64,000 nt of DNA, from assembly GCA_947311845.1 (NCBI GenBank), contig CAMZMU010000041.1:130083840-130147839 (forward strand). The letters run 5' to 3'. A program made the translations under genes and the position numbers. The DNA is from Poa pratensis (lineage: Eukaryota > Streptophyta > Magnoliopsida > Poales > Poaceae). The notes under the pieces are model-generated. The model was not told where the DNA came from and did not search any database. It saw only the letters and a list, made by a program, of their open reading frames with translations. Of the stretch, positions 57,545 to 64,000 are shown piece by piece (position 1 is the first letter of the stretch; every line of letters starts with the position of its first letter).

Positions 57545-58525
57545 TAAAATCGGTTCGACTAACTTGTGAGTTTGGTCATTTAGATTGTTTATCTTTGCAA
57601 ATACAATTGTTTCTAAATCTTGGGACATGTATGATACAATCATTACACCAATTAATAACAATATGACACCATCAAGTAGTATGTAGTCGATAAACTACAA
57701 TAATAAAGAACAAATTTTCACATAGACAAGAATGTGCAGTGACTCTATTACCGAGTTAAACAGTTACTTGTTAAACTCGGCTCGTTTAGTTCTAACTCGT
57801 CTCACCCTATAAAATAAAAACTCGGATCAACTCATTTGACAACAAGTTTGAGGCATACCCACTCAAGTTACGAGCTGCTTGTTTAGCTCACGAGTTTCAA
57901 GTTATAATTTTAGACCTAGCACATGCGATGGTGTATATATACAAGTATGTAAGTGATGGTTCCAACCATACTTCTTCCGTCCACCCAATAATAGTGTACA
58001 TCCCACATTTTGAAAATTCAAACTATTTATAAAAAATCTTTTGATCGATCTCAGGCACTGCAAGTCTTGTTGGACAAAGATCAGCCAGCCAGCGGAGCCG
58101 CACATGTACGTACAGAGACGAGCTTGTACATACAGATCGATCTCTACCTGAAACCAACCGATGCATCCCCCCACAGACGTACACTCCGCTTCTCTTTTGT
58201 GCCGCTACCTGAAACCAACCGATGCATCCCCCCACAGACAGCCCAGCGATTCGAGATCGTCGCCCGCACACTGCTTGCGCCGGCCCTTGTTGAAGATACA
58301 TGCATCTGCTCGGATGTCGTGTGGTGGTTTTCTAATGCATGCAAACAATGAATCGGATGCATTCACACGCTTGATCTGTAAAGGTCAACTTAATTACTTG
58401 GACGGTTGACGATGGGTAGATGACCTTGAAAATGCAACCAGGTTTCCCAACCCAGGGCTATAGGGAGAGGTTGGAGCACATGCATATGCTTCAACCAGGA
58501 TGGCGCGCTCATGCATGGCTCTGCA
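57545..58525. other. Intergenic with a 61-bp tandem duplication
   Basis: TACCTGAAACCAACCGATGC starts at 58145 and again at 58206, giving two tandem copies. No gene recognised. Confidence 0.5.
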
Positions 58526-58540
58526 TGCGACCCGTACCTA

Positions 58541-59412
58541 CTTTTTTTTTAATTTTACCATATATATTAAACCAGCAAAGAGTACACGATTACATCGATA
58601 ACAAAAACAATACTAAAAGAGACGAGCAAATCTATGAGATCTTCAAGCCATTTATTCTTCCATGACACAATCTTGTACTTTTCTGAAGCCAGCCGTAGAA
58701 CAACGCCAAATACACCAAATCATAGACCTGTGAAAACCAACGAAGGTTCTCCCCTTTTAATTTTGAGCCGCAATGTCAAGACTTTGTGCACGCACGCAGC
58801 CATTAAATTAATCGAGCAAAATCGGCAAGAGCACCACTACTGATAATCTAGGGACAAATAACCGAACCACTTTGTCGACGTTGTTGGGAGCCGAGAAAAC
58901 GAATCACCATTGCCGAAGACGTAGTAGCCGGGATAGATATGGCGAGGACAATCCTCCTCGCGGCAACCATAAGAAACAATCCAAGATTGATCTGACGAAG
59001 TAAGATCTGAAGAAATATACCTAGACAAACTTAATCTTTCAAAGATACCATTGACGTCGGGAAGGAGATCACGCAGTCGAACGAAGCGCGGAAGATCACT
59101 TATTGCAGACGAAGCCATCTCCATTGACGAAGAAGATAACAATCAAAACCAAGCTCTAACATTAAGGACCTTTGTATAACGCCCTGCGCAGGTCCGAGAT
59201 CCCTACCCCTCCTAGTGCCAGAGCGGCAACTAGAGGAGGCGAGGACCCATCAATTCTTAGACGAAGACGACAATGAAGATGCTGATGGCGTCGGCGGCGA
59301 CGGCTAGGGTTGAAACCCTAGGCCGCCGCCTATCTTTCTTTCTTTGCTAACCGAACACGCTCGGTTGATTTGACTTTTGACAAGGCGGAAACAAAACCTG
59401 CTTAATAAAGAT
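58541..59412 (-). mobile_element. Short polyA retroelement (minus) with perfect 15-bp TSD
   Basis: TGCGACCCGTACCTA occurs at 58526-58540 and 59413-59427. A T-run at 58542-58551 is the 3' A-tail of a minus-strand element. The ~870-bp body holds an open frame (59142-58837) with an in-frame ATG giving MEMASSAISDLPRFVRLRDL onward, ending SLDYQ, of unknown function, possibly an ORF1 or captured-gene remnant. There is no reverse transcriptase. Confidence 0.85.
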
Positions 59413-59589
59413 TGCGACCCGTACCTATTAATTGCACGCACCGTGGGAAATATCTTGAGATACAAATGTACTATTCAACTGTTGGGTGCAGATTACATGA
59501 ACCATGGTCGACCAAATCTCAAAAACATCTGTCTTGGTTCATCGCTAGCTAGACACTAGTTGTAGCACATTAACGCTGAGCGCAAAGCA

Positions 59590-60282
59590 GCGAGAGCAAA
59601 AGGGTTCCGGCTCTGTTTGCAAAAAAAAAAAAAAAATCCGGCCCAATATAATGCACGTACTCAGCTAAGCATCAAAAACGAAAAAGATGAGCAGGGGTAT
59701 TAACACCGGCACCGCATGCATGCATGAATGCAAGGCGTACGTCTTACACATGCCTGGTTGCTGTTGGGAGGGATCTATATGAATCTATGTTCATCGTGCA
59801 TCAGGTGCAAAGTAGCCAGTGTTAATTAGCGATGGCCTTTTCCTTTGACTGATGGATGGGTGCTTGGAGTGGAAGCAACATATATACATAGATAGGGCTC
59901 GCCGGCCGGCCAGAGAAGAAGGTACAGCACCGCTGCTGCACAGTCGGTCGGGCTTTGGCAGGTGGCTTTTTCCGAAGCCCCGTCTATGCTGCGCTGTGCT
60001 TGTGCAGGCTCGAACCCCGTACGTGCACATCTAGTCTAGATCCAGGTGCTTGTTCTGCAGAACGCGATCGAGGTAGGGCTTCATCGTGTGCTGCGTCCTC
60101 CGGCTGGCGCCGCAGCATGGCTCCATCGATCCTTCAGTGGAGTAGGTGCTGCATTGCGTTGTGTTGCATGTGTAAGATTTTCGGCTGCGGGACGGCAGTG
60201 GCCGTCGATTTTCGGCTGGATGTTGCCAGTTGTTTTGATGGCTGAGGCCTCTTGAGGGAGGGCCAGGAGAGTGGAGCTCAAA
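59590..60282 (+). repeat. Duplicated block gamma, copy 1
   Basis: It matches 61335-62100: GCGAGAGCAAAAGGG, TTACACATGCCTGGTT, GGTGCTTGGAGTGGAAGCAA and GAGAAGAAGGTACAG are shared in the same order. The GC-rich right part has open frames without recognisable domains. Confidence 0.75.
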
Positions 60283-61260
60283 TTAATGGTAATGGCAACC
60301 TGGACATGATGATGTAGGGTCATACGTATACCAGGCGCGCAATCTTGGATCTACTCAGGTTAGTTGGGAGTGGGACAAGGTGACAACTTTAGGGTTCATT
60401 TGATTCAAAGGAATTGCATAGAATTTTTTAAGGATTCAATCCTATAGGAAATTTTTCTATCTTATTTGATTTGTAGGGTTGGATCCTATAGGAATTTTTC
60501 CTAAGAAATCATCTGTATTACTTTCATAGGAATTCTAACATCCACTCCAAGCTCTTTTTACAATTCTTTTGATGGAATCAAATAAACTTTGGTACATAGC
60601 AAATCCTATAAAATTGGAGTGTGCATAACATTTCAATCCTATGCTTTTTCTATTCCTACATCTTCCCTATCTTACGAATTAAATAGGCCCTTAAGTCTCG
60701 GTTGTTCCACTCTCACTGGAGACACATATTTTATACTACCAGACCTAGGTTAGCGTTCCTCTTCAGTTAACAGTCAGTATCGGCTTATGGTTGACGGTAA
60801 GCTAACTAATCTACAAGCTACAGCTACGTGCATAGTCGCTCTCAAGCATGTGACTAGACAGGCATGTACATATACTACTCATGCAGGTTTTGGTCTCCCT
60901 CGCACATTCAGTGGTGACAGTAATGGCCACGGATCGATGACGTTTATTTGTTGTTAAGTACGTTGGTTAACGCAGGATTAGGGGCATGCAGGGAGCTGAG
61001 CATAATTAGGCATACAAATGCATGGAGACTCCATCCACAATGTTTACTGCGGCAAACTGCAAATAACCAAGCAGACCTGAGACCAGACCAAATCATGCTG
61101 ACGGGCTAGCTATTGCGCCTGCCTATGCATCTAAATCTAAATTAATTAACAGCCCCTACTGATAATCTGCTACTCCGTAGTAAGGGGTGCATGAGCAAAT
61201 AATATCATTGCGCCCTTGGTTCGTGCAGTACCAACCACATTGCCTTCTTTTCACCCCTTG
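60283..61260 (+). repeat. Duplicated block C
   Basis: This is the third copy of the block seen at 42438-46046 (A) and 52650-53712 (B), with GGTTAGCGTTCCTCTTCAGT, CATGTGACTAGACAGGCATG and TACCAACCACATTGCCTTCT. It is interrupted by the Tourist-like MITE at 60392-60690 and stops at a C-run near 61261-61274. Confidence 0.75.
60392..60690. mobile_element. Tourist-like MITE (299 bp) in block C
   Basis: It begins GGGTTCATTTGATTCAAAGG and ends AATTAAATAGGCCC, a degenerate inverted pair, flanked by TTA at 60389-60391 and 60691-60693. Blocks A and B lack it. Confidence 0.85.
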
Positions 61261-61334
61261 CCCCCCCCCCCCCCACCCCACCCCACCCACACACTTGGTT
61301 CGTGATCTAGAGTATCCTCCTAGACAACTGGTTT

Positions 61335-62100
61335 CATTAACGGCGAGAGCAAAAGGGCCGGCCGGATGCACGCAGCTAGTAGCTGCGAATGAAAAGTGAA
61401 AAAGATGAACAGAGGTATCGACACCGACACCACATGCATGAAGCATGGCGTACATCTTACACATGCCTGGTTACTGTTGGAAGGGATCTCTGAATCTACG
61501 TTAATCGTGCAGGTGCAAAGTAGCCAGTGCTAATCAGCCATGGCCTTTTTACCTTGTCTCAAGTCTGAACTGCCTTTTCCTTTGACTGTTGGATGGGTGC
61601 TTGGAGTGGAAGCAACATATGTTAGGGCCGGCCGGCCGGAGAAGAAGGTACAGTACCGCCGCACCGTCGGTAGGGCCGGAGCGGACGCGGTGGCAGGTGG
61701 CTTTTCCGAAGCCTGATCTGCGCTGTGCCGTGCTAGCTCGTGGAGGCTCGTACCCCGTACGTGCACATCTAGGCCAGGTGGTTCTGCAGCAGGCGATCGA
61801 TGGAGGTAGGCTTTCAGTGTGGTTCCAGGCTGGTCGGCCGGGGAGCAGCGCATAGCAGGCGGTAGTGGCGGCGCAGCATCCGTCGATCGTTCAGTGGAGT
61901 AGCTGCCAAGCCTGCATTGCGTTGCTTGCCGCGCGCCGTGCAACTGGCCGGCCGGGAAGCGCGGACGCGATCCATGCACGCCTACTATCTGCGGCTTGCG
62001 GGGTGGCGGTGGCCGTCGGTTTTCGGCTGGTGCGGTTGGTTTGTTGGCCAGGAGAGCGGAGCTCAAATGTCAACGGGGTGACCGCGGTGACAAACGGTGA
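61335..62100 (+). repeat. Duplicated block gamma, copy 2
   Basis: Diverged direct copy of 59590-60282, with ATGGCCTTT, GGTGCTTGGAGTGGAAGCAA and GGCTTTTCCGAAGCC in the same order. Confidence 0.75.
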
Positions 62101-63377
62101 TACGTCATCCGTGCATCCATGTTGCATGTCTGCCGGTAGCTGCTGATGGGGTGCCTTGAGCGGCCTGCAAGGCGGCAACCCAAGAAACTACACGCGTACC
62201 ACGTGATGAAACGATAGATGGCCCATATAGGCCCGTTAACCGTTTCCTGCTGTTTGTTTGTTCATCCACTTTTTTAAAAAAAGAACCTGACCCTTTCTTA
62301 GGGGAAAAAGAACCGTGAGCCTTTTCTTTTGAGCTACTCACACTAGTAGGAAATAGCCTAGTGGCAACACTGGGTTTGCGACGTGCATTCCCATGGACAC
62401 GTTGCTACTAAATGTTAGCAACGCGCATGCCGGGAACTCGTTCCTACAAATTTACTACTGTCAACGTACGCGCTCGGGCGAACGTTGCCAGAAACATTTC
62501 CATGCCCGCGGGTGTCTCGGATTTCTAGTAGCAACGTATGCGTCACGGCAGGTTGCCCGTATTTTCCTTCTAGCAACGTGTGTCCTCAGTGGCACGTTGT
62601 TACTATTCAATTACTAGCAACGACGGCGGCCGCGGGCGTTGCTAGTATATAGTGGCAACGAGCGTCCTATCGTGCACGTTGCTATTATTTTTCTATTTAG
62701 ATCTGGATCGCCCTCGCCCCGCCCCGTTCTTCTCTTTTCGTCTCGCTCTCTTCTCCGCTCGCGCCGTCGCCGCCGCCGCATCCCCAGCTCGCCGTCCATC
62801 CAATCGCCGCCGCATCCTCTCCGCTCGCTCGCCACCGCATCCCCCAGCTCGCCGTCCATCGATCGACCCCGGCTTCGACTACATCGACTTCCTCGTCAGC
62901 TAAAGTTTCCCTTCGATCGGTGAGCTACTGGTTAACCCCTTTATCTCCGGTTTCCACGTGTTCTGGTACCACGGCCATTGTTTCGTGGTTGTTTGTGCTT
63001 GCGGCTATCGAGAAAATGACCCCCCACATTGGTCGGTACTCATGTGCCTTGTGTTGGTGTGCTAGCTAGTGGCTCTTCATTGTGTGGTAATGTTGTAGCT
63101 TGTGTTGTGATGCTGTAGCTGCTGATTTACTAGTATTTGTTATTGTATTGTCAATGTTTATTGTGATGTTTTTTTCGATATGCAATTAATTTATTATGCG
63201 TTGTTTGATATATAGCTAGTTTCACGATGGTGTTGATACCCGTCGACGGCCAATCTTACGTCGATGGTTATTCGGACGTGGCATATACTCTATACATATT
63301 AATTATTTTATTTCGTGTTCCAAAAAAGCATGAAATTGACATAGATTTTTATTTAGGGTTCCGTAGTTGAGCCGGAT

Positions 63378-63689
63378 ATGCCGATCAATTTGGAGTTGGT
63401 TACTAGGCGGTTAGATATTGTTGAAGAGGAAAATCTTCAGTTGAAAGAAAAATTGAATAAACTTGAAGAAGATAAAATGGTATTAGACTTGAAGTTTGCC
63501 GATGTCGTTTATGATAACAAGATCAAGCTGGATGCAGCCCGGTTGAAGATTAGAAAGATCATAAGATATGCCATTCATAGTGACAGTTGGTTTCATTATG
63601 CAATTGGTTCCATTGTTACCTTAGTTGCGATTTTTATCGCAGTTGTTATTTTATTTAGATTCACTAGATTATTGTATCTTAGCCATTGA
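63378..63689 (+). CDS. Small coiled-coil membrane protein encoded in CACTA element
   Basis: This ORF of 103 codons begins at ATG with MPINLELVTRRLDIVEEENL. Residues about 8-55 are rich in Leu, Glu and Lys with heptad-like spacing (LQLKEKLNKLEEDKMVLDLK), suggesting a coiled coil. Residues about 71-100 (YAIGSIVTLVAIFIAVVILF) form one strong membrane segment near the C-terminus, so it looks tail-anchored. From memory, similar small ORFs accompany grass CACTA elements, but no role is known. A preceding intron is possible (AG-containing sequence just upstream). A partial copy of the ORF lies downstream. Confidence 0.6.
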   Translation: MPINLELVTRRLDIVEEENLQLKEKLNKLEEDKMVLDLKFADVVYDNKIKLDAARLKIRKIIRYAIHSDSWFHYAIGSIVTLVAIFIAVVILFRFTRLLYLSH

Positions 63690-63856
63690 TCGTACTCTAT
63701 GTTGTATTTTGACTAATCGTACACTATGTTGTAGCAAATGTTTCATATGTTAACAAGATCAAGCAAATGTTTCATATGTTGTATCTTAGCCATTTATTAT
63801 TGTATCTTAGCCATTGATCGTACTCTATGTTGTATTTTGACTAATCGTACACTATG

Positions 63857-64000
63857 TGGTATTAGACTTGAAGTTTGCCGATGTCGATTATGATAACAAG
63901 ATCAAGCTGGATGCAGCCCGGTTGAAGATTAGAAAGATCATAAGATATGCCATTCATAGTGACACTTGGTTTCATTATGCAATTGGTTCCATTGTTACCT
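63857..64000 (+). repeat. Partial direct duplication of the CACTA ORF
   Basis: TGGTATTAGACTTGAAGTTT at 63857 onward repeats 63478 onward, 379 bp apart, with only two or three base changes up to the window end. The spacer also contains a repeated CATTGATCGTACTCTATGTT (63684 and 63812). Confidence 0.9.

Larger units (their letters stand above)
62341..64000 (+). mobile_element. CACTA transposon, 5' part (runs off the window)
   Basis: It starts CACTAGTAGGAAATAGCC, a CACTA terminus. The first ~350 bp contain many direct and inverted copies of the motif AGCAACG/CGTTGCTA, as expected for subterminal transposase-binding repeats. A GC-rich Arg/Pro/Ser-coding stretch (62700-62900) follows, and then the small ORF at 63378. 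The other end and any transposase lie beyond 64000. Confidence 0.8.

Overview
The window is nuclear DNA from a grass, most likely a pooid cereal (wheat, barley, oat or ryegrass type). The evidence is many Stowaway MITEs with CTCCCTCCGT ends, Tourist-like MITEs with TAA/TTA target duplications, CACTA elements, L1-type LINE remnants and intron-containing plant genes. Most of it is transposon-derived. I see one near-complete protein gene (DUF620 family, three exons, one apparent 1-base frameshift), one partly resolved RING-H2 gene, and two broken genes lying against each other (a WAK-like receptor N-terminus and an internally inverted UGT).

Layout: 1-0.69 kb, LINE 3' UTR-like remnant. 0.93-2.66 kb, a hAT-type element with an approximate 8-bp target duplication, carrying a transposase gene that has lost its catalytic core. 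3.17-3.74 kb, a miniature CACTA element. 4.48-20.71 kb, six head-to-tail copies of a ~1.5 kb unit that ends in a Helitron-type hairpin plus CTAG. The fourth copy is split by ~7.25 kb of organelle-derived DNA (8.89-16.14 kb). That insert is a patchwork of plastid fragments (rrn16-trnI spacer, trnI, ndhF, rpl2, petA, ccsA, rpoC2, atpB) and mitochondrial DNA (ccmFN), plus a fragment of a nuclear SWEET sugar-transporter gene with its splice acceptor. 20.7-22.84 kb, a second Helitron-like element with an array of GAACAGT motifs. 23-24.5 kb, A/T-rich degenerate arrays. 24.5-27.3 kb, a Copia-like 3' LTR abutting a decayed LINE reverse transcriptase.

29-31.5 kb, the RING-H2 E3 ligase-like gene (+). 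33.5-34.8 kb, WAK-like and UGT pseudogenes. 37.0-38.9 kb, the DUF620 gene (-). 39-62 kb has no convincing protein genes. It is built from diverged direct duplications of non-coding blocks (42.4-46.0, 52.65-53.7 and 60.3-61.3 kb; 50.0-52.1 and 55.3-55.8 kb; 59.6-60.3 and 61.3-62.1 kb), into which MITEs, a hAT element, two large TIR elements with internal minisatellites, and two short polyA retroelements with perfect 15-bp target duplications have inserted. 62.34 kb to the end is the start of a CACTA element with a small coiled-coil/membrane ORF that is itself partly duplicated.

The genes do not form a pathway. The window is mainly a record of transposition, rolling-circle-like amplification, organelle DNA capture and local duplication. 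All family names come from reading the sequence by eye; no database search was possible.
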